A stretch of 64,000 bases of DNA from positions 1,922,001 through 1,986,000 of the forward strand of contig JAGYJM010000002.1 of the NCBI GenBank assembly GCA_018402085.1, in the 5' to 3' direction. Positions 30,034-39,235 of the stretch are shown here, piece by piece. Both the position numbers and the translations under genes were made by a program. Position 1 is the first letter of the stretch, and each line of letters starts with the position of its first letter. The notes beneath the pieces are model-generated. The model did no database searches. It saw nothing but the letters and a program-made list of their open reading frames with translations, and was not told where the DNA came from. Origin of the DNA: Flavobacteriales bacterium. GTDB taxonomy: Bacteria > Bacteroidota > Bacteroidia > Flavobacteriales_D > Sanyastnellaceae.

Positions 30034-31221
30034 TTACGCGATGATTTCAGTCACCTGGCCAGCACCTACGGTACGACCACCTTCGCGAATTGCGAAGCGA
30101 AGACCTTTGTCCATCGCTACAGGCTGAATCAATTGCACTTCAATCGAGACGTTATCACCTGGCATTACCATCTCACGGCCTTCACCGAGGAGGATTTCGC
30201 CGGTAACATCGGTCGTACGGAAGTAGAACTGAGGGCGATATTTGTTATGGAATGGCGTGTGACGACCACCCTCTTCTTTTTTCAGGATGTACACCTCAGC
30301 TTTAAACTTCATGTGAGGAGTGATAGATCCCGGAGCGGCAATCACCATACCACGACGGATATCATTCTTATCGATACCACGGAGGAGGAGACCTACGTTG
30401 TCACCTGCTTCACCACGGTCAAGGATCTTACGGAACATCTCAACACCTGTCACGGTAGACTTCATTGACTCTTCTTGCATACCGAGGATCTCTACCTCAT
30501 CGCCAGAGTTGATGATACCGGTTTCGATACGTCCGGTAGCTACGGTACCACGACCGGTGATTGAGAATACGTCTTCCACTGACATGAGGAATGGCTTCTC
30601 CGTGTCACGTGGTGGAATCTCAATCCAGGTATCTACTGCTTCCATGAGCTCGAGTACCGTATTCACCCACTTCTCTTCTCCGTTCAGGGCACCGAGGGCA
30701 GAGCCTTGGATCACCGGCGACTCATCACCATCGTACTCATAGAACGAAAGGAGATCACGAACCTCCATCTCTACAAGTTCGAGAAGTTCTTCGTCGTCTA
30801 CCATGTCTGCTTTGTTGAGGAAAGCAACAATGCGAGGTACACCTACCTGACGACCGAGCAGGATGTGCTCGCGAGTTTGTGGCATTGGACCATCAGTAGC
30901 GGCTACAACAAGAATTGCACCGTCCATCTGGGCCGCACCAGTTACCATGTTCTTCACGTAGTCGGCGTGACCCGGACAGTCAACGTGCGCATAGTGGCGA
31001 TTAGCCGTTGCATACTCCACGTGTGAAGAGTTAATGGTAATACCACGCTCCTTTTCCTCAGGTGCGTTGTCGATTTGATCGAAACTGCTCGCCTCAGAGT
31101 AACCCGCATCAGCAAGCACCTTAGTGATCGCAGCGGTCAGAGTGGTTTTCCCGTGGTCAACGTGACCGAGGGTACCAATATTCACGTGCGGCTTCGAACG
31201 GTCAAATGTTTCTTTAGCCAT
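30034..31221 (-). CDS. tuf: Elongation factor Tu
   Basis: EF-Tu delivers aminoacyl-tRNA to the ribosome. The 395-residue protein has the P-loop GHVDHGKT at 19-26, the DCPGHADY switch region and the guanine-specificity motif NKAD, then domains II and III complete to [10 protein letters not shown]. It is flanked by tRNA genes on both sides, so it probably shares a transcript with the four upstream tRNAs and secE-nusG. Confidence 0.99.
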   Translation of the reverse strand: MAKETFDRSKPHVNIGTLGHVDHGKTTLTAAITKVLADAGYSEASSFDQIDNAPEEKERGITINSSHVEYATANRHYAHVDCPGHADYVKNMVTGAAQMDGAILVVAATDGPMPQTREHILLGRQVGVPRIVAFLNKADMVDDEELLELVEMEVRDLLSFYEYDGDESPVIQGSALGALNGEEKWVNTVLELMEAVDTWIEIPPRDTEKPFLMSVEDVFSITGRGTVATGRIETGIINSGDEVEILGMQEESMKSTVTGVEMFRKILDRGEAGDNVGLLLRGIDKNDIRRGMVIAAPGSITPHMKFKAEVYILKKEEGGRHTPFHNKYRPQFYFRTTDVTGEILLGEGREMVMPGDNVSIEVQLIQPVAMDKGLRFAIREGGRTVGAGQVTEIIA

Positions 31222-31270
31222 AGCCAGAATGTTTAATTAAAATAATGTTCCTGTTCGTTTACATAATTCG

Positions 31271-31342
31271 AGCCAATGACGGGAATTGAACCCGTGACCT
31301 CTTCCTTACCAAGGAAGCGCTCTACCCCTGAGCTACATCGGC
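31271..31342 (-). tRNA. tRNA-Thr (GGT anticodon)
   Basis: A 72-nt cloverleaf. Acceptor GCCGATG pairs with CATTGGC (one G-T pair), the anticodon stem-loop has TTGGTAA giving GGT, and the T loop is GGTTCAATTCC. It is 49 bp upstream of tuf. CCA is not encoded. Confidence 0.96.
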
Positions 31343-31349
31343 TACTTTT

Positions 31350-31423
<74 letters not shown>

Positions 31424-31439
31424 TTAAGTACCTTTATCG

Positions 31440-31522
31440 TGGGGATAATAGGATTCGAACCTATTCAGTCTGAGACAACAGATTTACAGTCTGCCCCGGC
31501 TCTCCAACTCCGGCGTATCCCC
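31440..31522 (-). tRNA. tRNA-Tyr (GTA anticodon)
   Basis: An 83-nt class II tRNA with a long variable arm. Acceptor GGGGATA/TATCCCC, anticodon loop CTGTAAA giving GTA, T loop GGTTCGAATCC. Confidence 0.96.
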
Positions 31523-31561
31523 AAAAATCCCTCATCCTGCCATTTCTGGCAGAAAAAAGAG

Positions 31562-31635
31562 AGCCGGTGGAGGGATTCGAACCCCCGACCAGCTGATTAC
31601 AAATCAGCTGCTCTGGCCAACTGAGCTACACCGGC
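31562..31635 (-). tRNA. tRNA-Thr (TGT anticodon)
   Basis: A 74-nt cloverleaf. Acceptor GCCGGTG/CACCGGC, anticodon loop TTTGTAA giving TGT, T loop GGTTCGAATCC. It is the first tRNA of the four-tRNA-tuf unit. Confidence 0.97.
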
Positions 31636-31659
31636 TTTTATCGTCTTGTCAATGAGCGC

Positions 31660-31686
31660 AAAAAAAACTCCCTCGTGAAAGGGAGT
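31660..31686 (-). terminator. Terminator after hpf / hairpin at the head of the tRNA operon
   Basis: On the minus strand ACTCCC, an 8-nt loop and GGGAGT are followed by eight T residues. It can end the hpf transcript, but a consensus promoter (31688-31717) points straight into it. Confidence 0.75.
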
Positions 31687-31687
31687 G

Positions 31688-31717
31688 CAAATGTAAGAAA
31701 GTTTTCGACCGTGCAAA
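31688..31717 (-). promoter_or_regulatory. Consensus promoter upstream of the tRNA-tuf operon
   Basis: On the minus strand TTTG (31714-31717), an 18-bp spacer and TACATTTG (31688-31695) match the Bacteroidota -33/-7 pattern. The predicted start lies at or just before the terminator-like hairpin, about 45 bp upstream of the first tRNA. Confidence 0.5.
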
Positions 31718-31759
31718 ATACCCGGACGCAAATTTTTTATGTGCTGAACAATCGTCTTC

Positions 31760-32059
31760 TCAGTGAGCCCTTGCTTTGTCTCGCTGTTTGCGAACCTGTC
31801 TGCGCAATGCTTCAACCGCTTCGTCAGTGGCTTCTTCAAACGATCGGCATTGGCGTTTGGCAAACAAGTCTTTACCTGGCACCATGAGCTTGATCTCGGC
31901 GATCTTGTTCTCATTATGCTCGTTCTTCTCAAGACGGAGGAATACCTCACCTGCGATGATCTGATCGTGGAAGGTCGTGAGTTTATTAAGTTTCTCTTCG
32001 ATGAAACTGATCAGTTTCTGGTCAGCGTCGAAATGGATTGAATGAACTTGTACTTGCAT
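31760..32059 (-). CDS. hpf: Ribosome hibernation factor HPF/RaiA (short form)
   Basis: The 99-residue protein is of the short HPF/YfiA type that binds the 30S subunit and inactivates ribosomes under stress. It starts MQVQVHSIHFDADQKLISFI, has the central VFLRLEKNEHNENKIAEIKL and a basic C-terminus (RRQVRKQRDKARAH). It follows the Xer recombinase gene by 11 bp, so they are probably co-transcribed. Confidence 0.93.
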   Translation of the reverse strand: MQVQVHSIHFDADQKLISFIEEKLNKLTTFHDQIIAGEVFLRLEKNEHNENKIAEIKLMVPGKDLFAKRQCRSFEEATDEAVEALRRQVRKQRDKARAH

Positions 32060-32070
32060 AGGTATTGAGT

Positions 32071-32958
32071 TTAACCCTTTGGGTGATTACGCTCATGGAT
32101 TCCCTTGAGCTTTTCAATTGTGTTGTGTGTGTACACCTGCGTCGCCGCTAAATTTGCGTGTCCGAGTAGTTCTTTCACGGTATTTAACTGGGCTCCATTG
32201 TTCAGCATATGGGTGGCGAAGGTGTGCCTCAGTATATGCGGACTTCGTTTGTCCAACGTACTTACTTGTTTAAGGTAGTTATTTACACGTCTGTATACAA
32301 ATGACGGATACAACTTTGCACCTTTATCGGTGCAGAAGAGCAACCCGTCACCGTTGCCTTTAATGAGTTTACGTAAATGGACAAATCGGTTGATGGCTTC
32401 AGCCGTTTCATTTCTTAACGGTATCATGCGCTCTTTGTTTCGTTTTCCGAGCACTCTGATCAACCTATTCGACGAATCGACGGCATCCATTCTAATTCCG
32501 ATTAACTCTGACAAGCGAATTCCGGTTTCGTAGAACAAGATCATTATCAGCCGATCACGTTCAGAATGAAAGTCTCCGGTCGCTGTCATAATCTCATCCA
32601 GCAAGCGATACATGTCACTTTCCTGCAAGTATTGGGGTAGTCGCTTTTCAGCTTTTGGTGCTGCTGTCTTGCGCACCGGATTTTGATCAGTCCAGCCTCT
32701 ACGCTGGGCGTACTTATAAAAGGTAGCAAGGCTTGATCGCTTTCTGTGCAAAGTGCGGCTGCTCAGGCCCTCCCCTTTCATTTCTGCGAGCCATGAACGA
32801 ATGTGAAGGGTGCCCGCCTTTGAAATTTGATCTGCGCTATAATGACGCTTCAAATAGTTACTGAATTGCTCAAGGTCAATGCGGTAATTACGAACCGTAT
32901 GAACCGAAAGACGTCGCTCTGATGAGAGGTACTGAAGGAATGTGCTGAGTTCGTCCAT
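32071..32958 (-). CDS. xerC: Tyrosine recombinase of the XerC/XerD type
   Basis: The 295-residue protein has the N-terminal SAM-like DNA-binding domain and the catalytic set R148 (TGIRLSEL), K172 region (GKRNKER), H241 and R244 (HILRHTFATH), H267 (LLGHANL) and the nucleophile Y276 (QVYTHNT). The length and its place between rpsU and hpf are those of the chromosomal Xer protein that resolves chromosome dimers, not of a phage integrase. Whether it is XerC or XerD cannot be decided here. A terminator hairpin ends at its start codon. Confidence 0.9.
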   Translation of the reverse strand: MDELSTFLQYLSSERRLSVHTVRNYRIDLEQFSNYLKRHYSADQISKAGTLHIRSWLAEMKGEGLSSRTLHRKRSSLATFYKYAQRRGWTDQNPVRKTAAPKAEKRLPQYLQESDMYRLLDEIMTATGDFHSERDRLIMILFYETGIRLSELIGIRMDAVDSSNRLIRVLGKRNKERMIPLRNETAEAINRFVHLRKLIKGNGDGLLFCTDKGAKLYPSFVYRRVNNYLKQVSTLDKRSPHILRHTFATHMLNNGAQLNTVKELLGHANLAATQVYTHNTIEKLKGIHERNHPKG

Positions 32959-32988
32959 AAAAAAAGCGGAACCCTGAGGATTCCGCTT
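32958..32988 (-). terminator. Terminator between rpsU and the xer gene
   Basis: On the minus strand the 8-bp stem AAGCGGAA/TTCCGCTT with a 9-nt loop is followed by a T-run that reaches the xer ATG. It should separate rpsU from xer-hpf, at least in part. Confidence 0.75.
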
Positions 32989-33010
32989 AATTTACTAAAG
33001 TATTGTGTGA

Positions 33011-33202
33011 TCAGAACTCTTGTTCCTGCAATTTATTTTTGTAGACTGCCTTTTTCATGGCTTCACGCCGCGCTACAGATGGCTTGACGTATTGCTTACG
33101 TGCACGAAGCTGACGCATTTTTCCGGTGCGATCAAACTTCTTTTTGAACTTCTTGAGCGCTCGCTCAATGTTCTCACCTTCTTTTACGGGAATAATCAAC
33201 AT
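33011..33202 (-). CDS. rpsU: Ribosomal protein bS21
   Basis: bS21 is a small basic 30S protein next to the 3' end of 16S rRNA. The 63-residue protein reads MLIIPVKEGENIERALKKF, then KKFDRTGKMRQLRARKQYVK. The ATG at 33202 is preceded at ideal distance by AAGGAGGT, which fixes the start; the open frame to 33238 is ignored. Such a Shine-Dalgarno sequence is exceptional in this phylum and is tied to autoregulation of rpsU. Confidence 0.97.
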   Translation of the reverse strand: MLIIPVKEGENIERALKKFKKKFDRTGKMRQLRARKQYVKPSVARREAMKKAVYKNKLQEQEF

Positions 33203-33208
33203 AATTTT

Positions 33209-33216
33209 ACCTCCTT
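33209..33216 (-). promoter_or_regulatory. Strong Shine-Dalgarno sequence of rpsU
   Basis: AAGGAGGT on the minus strand ends 6 nt before the rpsU ATG. It is the only strong Shine-Dalgarno sequence I noticed upstream of a start in this window. Confidence 0.85.
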
Positions 33217-33258
33217 CTAGTGGGCTGCAAAGATACACGTTCTTTCGGCATCTGCAAA

Positions 33259-34413
33259 TCAGTCTTTCAAGATATCTCTTGAAATCACCAGTTTTTGAAT
33301 CTCAGAGGTGCCTTCCCCAATGGTGCAGAGTTTACAATCACGGTAAAACTTTTCTACCGGAAAGTCTTTTGTGTACCCGTAGCCACCAAATATTTGCACC
33401 GCATCTGTAGAGACCCGCACTGAAACCTCACTCGCGTAATACTTTGCCATAGCAGATATGCGTGTGACGCGTTCGCCCTTATTCTTGAGGTACGCTGCCT
33501 GATTGAGAAGCATTTCTGCCGCTTCAACTTCTGTGGCCATGTCAGCCAGTTTAAAGGCAATGGCCTGGAAGTTTGCAATCGGCTGACCAAATTGTTCACG
33601 TTCTTTTGCGTATTGCTTCGAGGCCTCCATAGCTCCTTTCGCAATACCCAGTGCGAGTGCGCCAATTGAGATACGCCCTCCGTCGAGGATTTTCATGGCC
33701 TGCTTGAAACCTTCTCCAACTTCACCCAGTACGTTTTCTTCCGGAATACGGCAGTCTTCAAATATGAGCTCCGCAGTTTCACTGGCGCGCATGCCAAGTT
33801 TATTTTCTTTCTTGCCTCCTTTGAAACCAGGGGTGCTTCGCTCAACAATAAACGCTGTAATGCCGTTTGAGTCTAACAGGTCACCGGTGCGTGCAAGCAC
33901 CACCGCAACATCACCGCTTATGCCGTGGGTGATCCAGTTCTTGGTGCCATTGATTACCCATTCATTGCCCTCCTTTCTGGCCACACACTGCATACGCATG
34001 GCATCAGATCCGGTATTCGCCTCAGTCAGCCCCCAGGCACCAATCCATTGTCCGGATGCCAGTTTAGGCAGGTACTTCTGTTTTTGTGCTTCACTTCCGA
34101 ACATCATTATATGACCGGTGCAAAGTGAATTGTGCGCGGCCACTGACAATCCAATAGAGCCGCATACCTTCGCGATTTCTTCAATTACTGTCTTGTATTC
34201 GAAATACCCAAGACCAGCGCCACCATATTCTTGCGGAACAAGCACTCCCATCATGCCAAGCTCACCGAGCCGGTGAAACAGGTCTTTGGGGAAATGTTGT
34301 GACTCGTCCCACTCCATAACGTGCGGACGGATTTCTTTCTCTGCAAAATCACGTGCCATCTGGCCGATCATTTGAAGGTTTTCATCTTGTAAAGAATTGG
34401 CAAATGCGTTCAT
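33259..34413 (-). CDS. Acyl-CoA dehydrogenase
   Basis: The 384-residue FAD enzyme catalyses the first oxidation of fatty-acid beta-oxidation or a branched-chain analogue. It has the FAD/substrate blocks [11 protein letters not shown] and [13 protein letters not shown], and the C-terminal [20 protein letters not shown]. The catalytic glutamate is in IGEGTSEIQ, the short-chain/butyryl-CoA type position. It stands alone, 57 bp from rpsU. Chain-length preference cannot be set from sequence. Confidence 0.94.
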   Translation of the reverse strand: MNAFANSLQDENLQMIGQMARDFAEKEIRPHVMEWDESQHFPKDLFHRLGELGMMGVLVPQEYGGAGLGYFEYKTVIEEIAKVCGSIGLSVAAHNSLCTGHIMMFGSEAQKQKYLPKLASGQWIGAWGLTEANTGSDAMRMQCVARKEGNEWVINGTKNWITHGISGDVAVVLARTGDLLDSNGITAFIVERSTPGFKGGKKENKLGMRASETAELIFEDCRIPEENVLGEVGEGFKQAMKILDGGRISIGALALGIAKGAMEASKQYAKEREQFGQPIANFQAIAFKLADMATEVEAAEMLLNQAAYLKNKGERVTRISAMAKYYASEVSVRVSTDAVQIFGGYGYTKDFPVEKFYRDCKLCTIGEGTSEIQKLVISRDILKD

Positions 34414-34506
34414 ACGATGCAGAAGTATTTAAGTACAAGACAAGTAGGGCGCTGCCTTGTTTAACACCGGGCTAAAATAGCAATATTTCGGCAGGAGTCG
34501 CCCAGT

Positions 34507-34998
34507 TTAGACTCTCCTTTGAGTGCCTTGAGCCCAATCACAAATGAACAGCCCACGGGCTCCGCCCCGGCGTTTCTTAACCAACTGCCATGCTGCACAT
34601 GCGGTGCCGCCGGTGGCCAGGAGATCATCATGAATCAACACCCTTTGTCCCTCCCGGAGGCTGCCCTCATGCATCTCAAGGCAATCTGAGCCGTACTCGA
34701 GATCATATTCAAGGCGGATAGTATTACCAGGTAATTTACCGGGTTTTCGGAGCGGAATAAATGGCACGTCTAGTCTGAGGGCGAGCGCTACACCAAACCA
34801 GAATCCCCTGCTCTCCATGCCAGCAACGGCTTCAACGTTGTCAGGTGCGCGTTTTACGAGCTCATTGACGATCTCCCTGCTCAGCTCTGGCTGAAGCAAT
34901 AGGGTGGTCAGATCAACGAAGCGTATTCCGGGTTCGGGAAAATCCGGGATGTACCTCAAGTGTTTAAAAATGCGTTTCTCAATGATTTCCTGTGGCAT
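34507..34998 (-). CDS. apt: Adenine phosphoribosyltransferase, C-terminus frameshifted
   Basis: Apt salvages adenine to AMP using PRPP. ATG 34998 (MPQEIIEKRIF) is the usual start, 20 bases inside the upstream comEA-like gene. Normal family blocks include YIPDFPEPGIRFVDLT, AGMESRGFWFG and the PRPP loop VLIHDDLLATGGT. After LVKK the annotated frame becomes RRGGARGLFICDWAQ, which is not Apt-like. Removing one base near 34572 gives LVKKAGAEPVGCSFVIGLKA and then LKGESKLGD, the expected C-terminal strand, with a stop at 34461. So there is either a real +1 mutation or a sequence error. The protein as read keeps the catalytic core. Confidence 0.88.
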   Translation of the reverse strand: MPQEIIEKRIFKHLRYIPDFPEPGIRFVDLTTLLLQPELSREIVNELVKRAPDNVEAVAGMESRGFWFGVALALRLDVPFIPLRKPGKLPGNTIRLEYDLEYGSDCLEMHEGSLREGQRVLIHDDLLATGGTACAAWQLVKKRRGGARGLFICDWAQGTQRRV

Positions 34999-35983
34999 AT
35001 AAATAAGGTTTGATCCTCTCGGCAAGGCTGTCAGCTACCAGATAACTTGCCCGAATATCATCAACTTTTTGAAATCTTCCGTGCTGTTCGCGATATCGTA
35101 CAAGTGAGCGCGCAACTTCCCAACTGATATAGGGATGCGAAGCGAGAGTGCGCACAGAGGCGGTATCCAGATCGATTTTCCGAATCAACGAAGTATCGAT
35201 CGTAATGACAGAAACCAGCTTCGATCTTACTTCTGGATGCAGACCCCATACTTCAGCGAGTTGCGTGGTGTCTATGAAGCCTCCCAGGGCTTCGCGAAAG
35301 CGAAGGATGCGAACAGCAGATTTCAAACCAACGCCCCGAATAGCTGCCAGGCTTTCTTCCGTGGCCGAGTTGAGCTCTACGGGTTGCACCGCTTCAGTAT
35401 ATTCTCTTGCATGATGCATTGATTCCGGCTCAGTATCAGCGACTGCATTCTGCTCTGACCAATGATGAGAGGCGACTTGATTGTTATCTACACCGGTTCT
35501 TTGCTCAATGCGAATATCTTTCCGATGTCGCTCAAACCATCCTTCCGGCAACGTGTACAGGCGTCCTACATCTTCGGGCTTGTCAAATGAACCTCCGGCG
35601 TTCTGAAAATTCCGGATAACCCGCACTTGACCTTTACTCAATCCCAGTGCTACCCATCCGCTGTCTGTGAGTGTATTGGGGTCAAATTCGAAGTAGTCTT
35701 CTTTTGGTTCTGACCGGCGGGCTGCAGTTGAAAAAGACCGATCACGAGTTTCTCGCCGCCCTGTAAACCGGGAAGGTTTCAACGTTGAAAGTGAATCAGC
35801 AAGCACCTCCAGCTCCGTACTCACCTGAAGTGAGGTCAACGTTTCTTCAGGTGCACTCCAATTGCGCTTATACCACCTGAAATAAACATGCGTAATAAGA
35901 ATGCATGCTAGTAAGATCAGGCCGCGGCGCTGGGCACGGTTGGGATAGAGAGCACTTTTAGGAGAAAAAAGACCTCCCGGCAA
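34979..35983 (-). CDS. ComEA-like helix-hairpin-helix membrane protein
   Basis: The 334-residue protein has one membrane segment near the N-terminus (GLILLACILITHVYF) and then several helix-hairpin-helix DNA-binding repeats. The clearest are VELNSATEESLAAIRGVGLK with RILRFREALGGF, and a last one at DLDTASVRTLASHPYISWEV. The layout is that of ComEA relatives in Bacteroidota, thought to bind incoming DNA in the periplasm. A 21-bp hairpin-like sequence lies within one repeat (35290-35310), in a phase unlike the other copies. It is between the AGCS symporter (1 bp gap) and apt (20-base overlap). Confidence 0.8.
   Translation of the reverse strand: MPGGLFSPKSALYPNRAQRRGLILLACILITHVYFRWYKRNWSAPEETLTSLQVSTELEVLADSLSTLKPSRFTGRRETRDRSFSTAARRSEPKEDYFEFDPNTLTDSGWVALGLSKGQVRVIRNFQNAGGSFDKPEDVGRLYTLPEGWFERHRKDIRIEQRTGVDNNQVASHHWSEQNAVADTEPESMHHAREYTEAVQPVELNSATEESLAAIRGVGLKSAVRILRFREALGGFIDTTQLAEVWGLHPEVRSKLVSVITIDTSLIRKIDLDTASVRTLASHPYISWEVARSLVRYREQHGRFQKVDDIRASYLVADSLAERIKPYLYATGNH
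35290..35310 (+). repeat. Possible 21-bp GATGC-tailed hairpin element (in CDS)
   Basis: Stem CTTCGC, loop GAAA, stem GCGAAG, tail GATGC. It encodes part of a conserved helix-hairpin-helix motif (RILRFREA) in a different phase from the other coding copies, so it may be native sequence matching by chance. Confidence 0.4.
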
Positions 35984-35984
35984 G

Positions 35985-37907
35985 CTAGCTATACCGTTTT
36001 ATCTCACCGGAACGCACCCTGCGGAAATAATCGCGGAGGTCAGCCAATACTTCCGGAGCAAGGAAGTACAGACCGAGTACGTTCGGGAAACACATAGCGA
36101 AAATCATGGCATCGCCAAAGTCGAAAACCTGCTGGGCGCTAATCGCCGAACCGATGACAACGAAGATGCAGAAGATTGCCTTGTAAACATTCGTGGTACG
36201 CTTGTTCTCACCGAAGAGATAGGTCCAGGCTTTTAAGCCGTAATACGACCATGAAATCATGGTCGAGAGGGCAAATAGGATCACCGCAACTGAAAGTATC
36301 GTCGGGAACCATGAAATAGTATTCGCGAAGGAGCTGCTGGTGAGTGAAATGGCGTCAAGGTCTCCCGCGCGTTGATTCACGAATACTTCTGTACTCGAGA
36401 AATCACCGTAATCAGAAATGACAATGACCAGTGCGGTCATGGTACAAATGACCACTGTGTCAATGAGAGGTTCAAGTAAAGAAACCAGTCCTTCTGAAAT
36501 CGGCTCATCGGTACGTGCCGCTGAGTGAGCGATAGAGGCGGAACCAATACCGGCTTCGTTCGAGAATGCCGCTCTTCGGAATCCCTGAATCAACACCCCA
36601 ATCATACCGCCATACATAGCTTCGGCATTGAACGCACCGTCAAGGATGCGACCAAAAGCCGTTGGTACTTCACCGATGTTCATTAAGATCACAATGAGCG
36701 CCGCCAAAACATAGATGCCAACCATAAAGGGTACGATCTTGTCTGTCACTTTCGCAATGCTTTTGATTCCCCCTATGATAATCACCCCCACCACAATGGC
36801 CATGATCACGCCGAAGATCCATCCGCGATCGGCCAGAAACGACTCTGCACCGCCGGTTACCTGAATAAGCTGTTCGGTAGCCTGGTTGATTTGCACCATA
36901 TTTCCGCCACCAAGAGACCCTCCGATGCATGCAACCGCAAACAACACAGCAAGCACCTTACCGAGACCTCCAAAGCCCCGTTTCGAAAGCCCCTTGCTGA
37001 GGTAGTACATCGGGCCACCCGAAACAGATCCGTCTTCATTCTTACGTCTGTACTTCACACCGAGTGTACACTCTACAAATTTCGAACTCATTCCGATCAA
37101 TCCTGCGACAATCATCCAAAACGTTGCGCCAGGACCGCCTACAGAAACAGCCACAGCCACCCCGGCGATATTACCAATACCTACCGTACCCGAAAGGGCA
37201 GCCGTCAGCGCCTGAAAATGTGATACCTCACCAGCGTGATTCGGGTCATCAAATTTGCCCCTTACGACATCTACCGCATGCTTAAAACCACGTATGTTCA
37301 CAAAGCGGAAGAAAACAGTAAAGAACACAGCGCCGAAGATCAGCCAAATGAGTACAAAGGGAATTTCTACATTCTGGTAGCGAACGCGGTAGCGTTCGCC
37401 GTTGGCAAACATCTCCCTTGAAGCGTCTACCTCAACGGTTGCACCCGGAAAGTCTTCGAGCGAGAAAGGCTGTCCGGCCTTTACATCTGTTATCTTCACC
37501 TCTCGTGATTCTTCCTGTGTGCTGATTTTGTAGGTGACCGAAAGGTCACCATCCGCCTCCTGCTCGATGTAAAAAGGCAGCCCCTTCAGGGTCTCTTTGT
37601 CTTCACCCAAATGAATGACCGGACCTTTTCCCTCATCCACTACCATCTTGAATCGCTCTGACGGCTTATCGTATCGGGCGACTTCAATCTCTTCGTCGAT
37701 TGCAATTGAAAAGAACACTACCCTTCCGACAGCGGAGGTAACAGGCTCCATGAAGGCGTTGATTCTGTCATCAATGGTTTCCTTCTGATTGGTCTCGATC
37801 GGTGCTTCATCTGTATCAAGGGAGGTACGCTCATCCTGCGCTTTTGCGCAGAAAGAAATGAAGAATAAAAGGGCGAGAACAGTAAGAATGTTCCGAGAAA
37901 AGGTCAT
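35985..37907 (-). CDS. AGCS-family sodium:amino-acid symporter with extra N-terminal domain
   Basis: The core (from about residue 172) is an alanine/glycine:cation symporter with the signatures [31 protein letters not shown] and [20 protein letters not shown]. It has a signal peptide ([20 protein letters not shown]) and about 110 extra hydrophilic residues (roughly 70-170) before the first core helix. At 640 residues it is far above the usual 450-540. The ATG at 37907 is preferred over the TTG at 37931, because a TATATTTG promoter element overlaps the latter. A 21-bp hairpin element falls at the signal cleavage region (CAKAQDE). Confidence 0.88.
   Translation of the reverse strand: MTFSRNILTVLALLFFISFCAKAQDERTSLDTDEAPIETNQKETIDDRINAFMEPVTSAVGRVVFFSIAIDEEIEVARYDKPSERFKMVVDEGKGPVIHLGEDKETLKGLPFYIEQEADGDLSVTYKISTQEESREVKITDVKAGQPFSLEDFPGATVEVDASREMFANGERYRVRYQNVEIPFVLIWLIFGAVFFTVFFRFVNIRGFKHAVDVVRGKFDDPNHAGEVSHFQALTAALSGTVGIGNIAGVAVAVSVGGPGATFWMIVAGLIGMSSKFVECTLGVKYRRKNEDGSVSGGPMYYLSKGLSKRGFGGLGKVLAVLFAVACIGGSLGGGNMVQINQATEQLIQVTGGAESFLADRGWIFGVIMAIVVGVIIIGGIKSIAKVTDKIVPFMVGIYVLAALIVILMNIGEVPTAFGRILDGAFNAEAMYGGMIGVLIQGFRRAAFSNEAGIGSASIAHSAARTDEPISEGLVSLLEPLIDTVVICTMTALVIVISDYGDFSSTEVFVNQRAGDLDAISLTSSSFANTISWFPTILSVAVILFALSTMISWSYYGLKAWTYLFGENKRTTNVYKAIFCIFVVIGSAISAQQVFDFGDAMIFAMCFPNVLGLYFLAPEVLADLRDYFRRVRSGEIKRYS
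37831..37851 (-). repeat. 21-bp GATGC-type hairpin element (in CDS)
   Basis: Minus-strand reading: stem CTGCGC, loop AAAA, stem GCGCAG, tail GATGA. In-frame in the AGCS gene, encoding CAKAQD at the signal peptide end. Confidence 0.6.
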
Positions 37908-37928
37908 AAGGCAAGGTTTGGTGACGGC

Positions 37929-37936
37929 CAAATATA
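37929..37936 (-). promoter_or_regulatory. TAnnTTTG -7 element of the AGCS gene
   Basis: TATATTTG on the minus strand lies 21 nt before ATG 37907, which gives a leader of about 15 nt and supports that start. Confidence 0.45.
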
Positions 37937-37966
37937 GCCATTCGGATGAACTGGGTTCATGTAGGT

Positions 37967-38995
37967 TTAATCGTGTGGTTTCAGGATTCGGTGCAAACGT
38001 TCGATTTGGTCTTTATTACCGAGCACAAACAACTTTGAATCTGGCACAATCTCCGTTTCGGCTCCAGGGTTGATAATATACTGACCTTCAGTTGTCTTGT
38101 AACCAATTATATTGACTCCGAACTTGTTTCGGATATCAAGATCTCCAATGGTACGATAGTGGTAGTCTTGCGGCAATTCTTTAAATGATATTTCTTCGAG
38201 GTTCACACTGGCACTTCCCTGAATGCGAATATGGTCAAGGAAGTCAACGACATCTGGCGTAACCACAAGAGAAGCCATATGAGCGCCACCGACCTTATCC
38301 GGCATGATGACATTGTCAGCTCCCGCAATGCGAAGTTTCTTTACCGACTCGGAGTGAGAAGCCCTTGAAATGATGGTCAACTGACGATTCAACTCGTGTG
38401 CGGTCAACACCACATAGAGGTTATCAGCATCATTCGGCAGGGTCGTAATCAAGGCTCTTGCCCGGTCGATTCCGGCGCGTTTGAGGTTTTCATCGCGTGT
38501 GGCGTTGCCCTGAATACTCCAATAAGATTTGGTGTCATTGATGTGTGAGATCTTAACTTCGTCCATTTCGACGATGATAACCTGTTCGTTCATGGCTGCT
38601 AGCTGATCGGCGGCCATTTTACCGACCCTCCCGTAACCACAAATGATTACATGGTTCGAGAAGCTGTGTATTTCTTTGTTCACTTTTGCTGCTTTAATTC
38701 GCTCACGGTATTCACCGTTGACGAAGTAAGTGGTGATGATCGAAATGGTGTATGTAAATGTACCGATGCTAGTCAAGATGAGGAAAGCGGTGAATATCCG
38801 CCCTGTTGAAGACAGTTCCCTCACCTCCTGAAACCCGACCGTTGAGACGGTGATCACGGTCATGTAGAAAGCCTCAACGTAGGTAAAACCCTCAATCAAG
38901 ACATAGCCTACACTTCCGCCGATGACAATGCTCGCCAGAAGCACCAGTGCAATGCTGATGCGCGAAAAGATTTTCAGCTCAGGCCAAAACTGCAT
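37967..38995 (-). CDS. Two-helix potassium channel with RCK/TrkA domains
   Basis: The 342-residue protein has two membrane helices around a pore loop, then an RCK (TrkA-N) domain with NAD-binding ICGYGRVGK at about 118-126, and a TrkA-C domain near the C-terminus ([16 protein letters not shown]). The selectivity filter reads TVGFQE at 52-57: Q replaces the second glycine of the canonical TVGYG. It probably carries K+ or other cations gated by ligand or nucleotide binding to RCK. It starts immediately after the PspC-like gene. Confidence 0.82.
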   Translation of the reverse strand: MQFWPELKIFSRISIALVLLASIVIGGSVGYVLIEGFTYVEAFYMTVITVSTVGFQEVRELSSTGRIFTAFLILTSIGTFTYTISIITTYFVNGEYRERIKAAKVNKEIHSFSNHVIICGYGRVGKMAADQLAAMNEQVIIVEMDEVKISHINDTKSYWSIQGNATRDENLKRAGIDRARALITTLPNDADNLYVVLTAHELNRQLTIISRASHSESVKKLRIAGADNVIMPDKVGGAHMASLVVTPDVVDFLDHIRIQGSASVNLEEISFKELPQDYHYRTIGDLDIRNKFGVNIIGYKTTEGQYIINPGAETEIVPDSKLFVLGNKDQIERLHRILKPHD

Positions 38996-39223
38996 TTACA
39001 GCTCCCAGATGGTACGACGTCGCCTTGTTGGTTTGAAATAGTGCTTGTTCTCCAGAATGAAGGCCATCACCAGGTAAATGATGATGGGTGAGCCAAGGGT
39101 TATAAAGGACAAGTAAATAAACGAGAGTCGCACTCGATGTGCGGCTATACCGAGTTTTTTGCCCCACCAGGCGCAAACACCGAAGGCCTGTTTTTCGAAA
39201 ATGGCCAATATTTTGTTAATCAC
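38996..39223 (-). CDS. PspC-domain membrane protein
   Basis: The 75-residue protein fits the PspC domain: GVCAWWGKKLGIAAHRVRL matches the GVCAGLA...VRL core, followed by one long hydrophobic segment (LSFITLGSPIIIYLVMAFIL) and a basic tail. PspC domains occur in envelope-stress proteins, but no other psp gene is present. It lies 12 bp after the DUF2851 gene and abuts the channel gene. Confidence 0.78.
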   Translation of the reverse strand: MINKILAIFEKQAFGVCAWWGKKLGIAAHRVRLSFIYLSFITLGSPIIIYLVMAFILENKHYFKPTRRRRTIWEL

Positions 39224-39235
39224 GGCGGTTTTTGT

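Noticed and set aside
37908-37931. Upstream TTG start of the AGCS gene
   Set aside because: A TATATTTG promoter element overlaps it and the ATG at 37907 gives a standard signal peptide.
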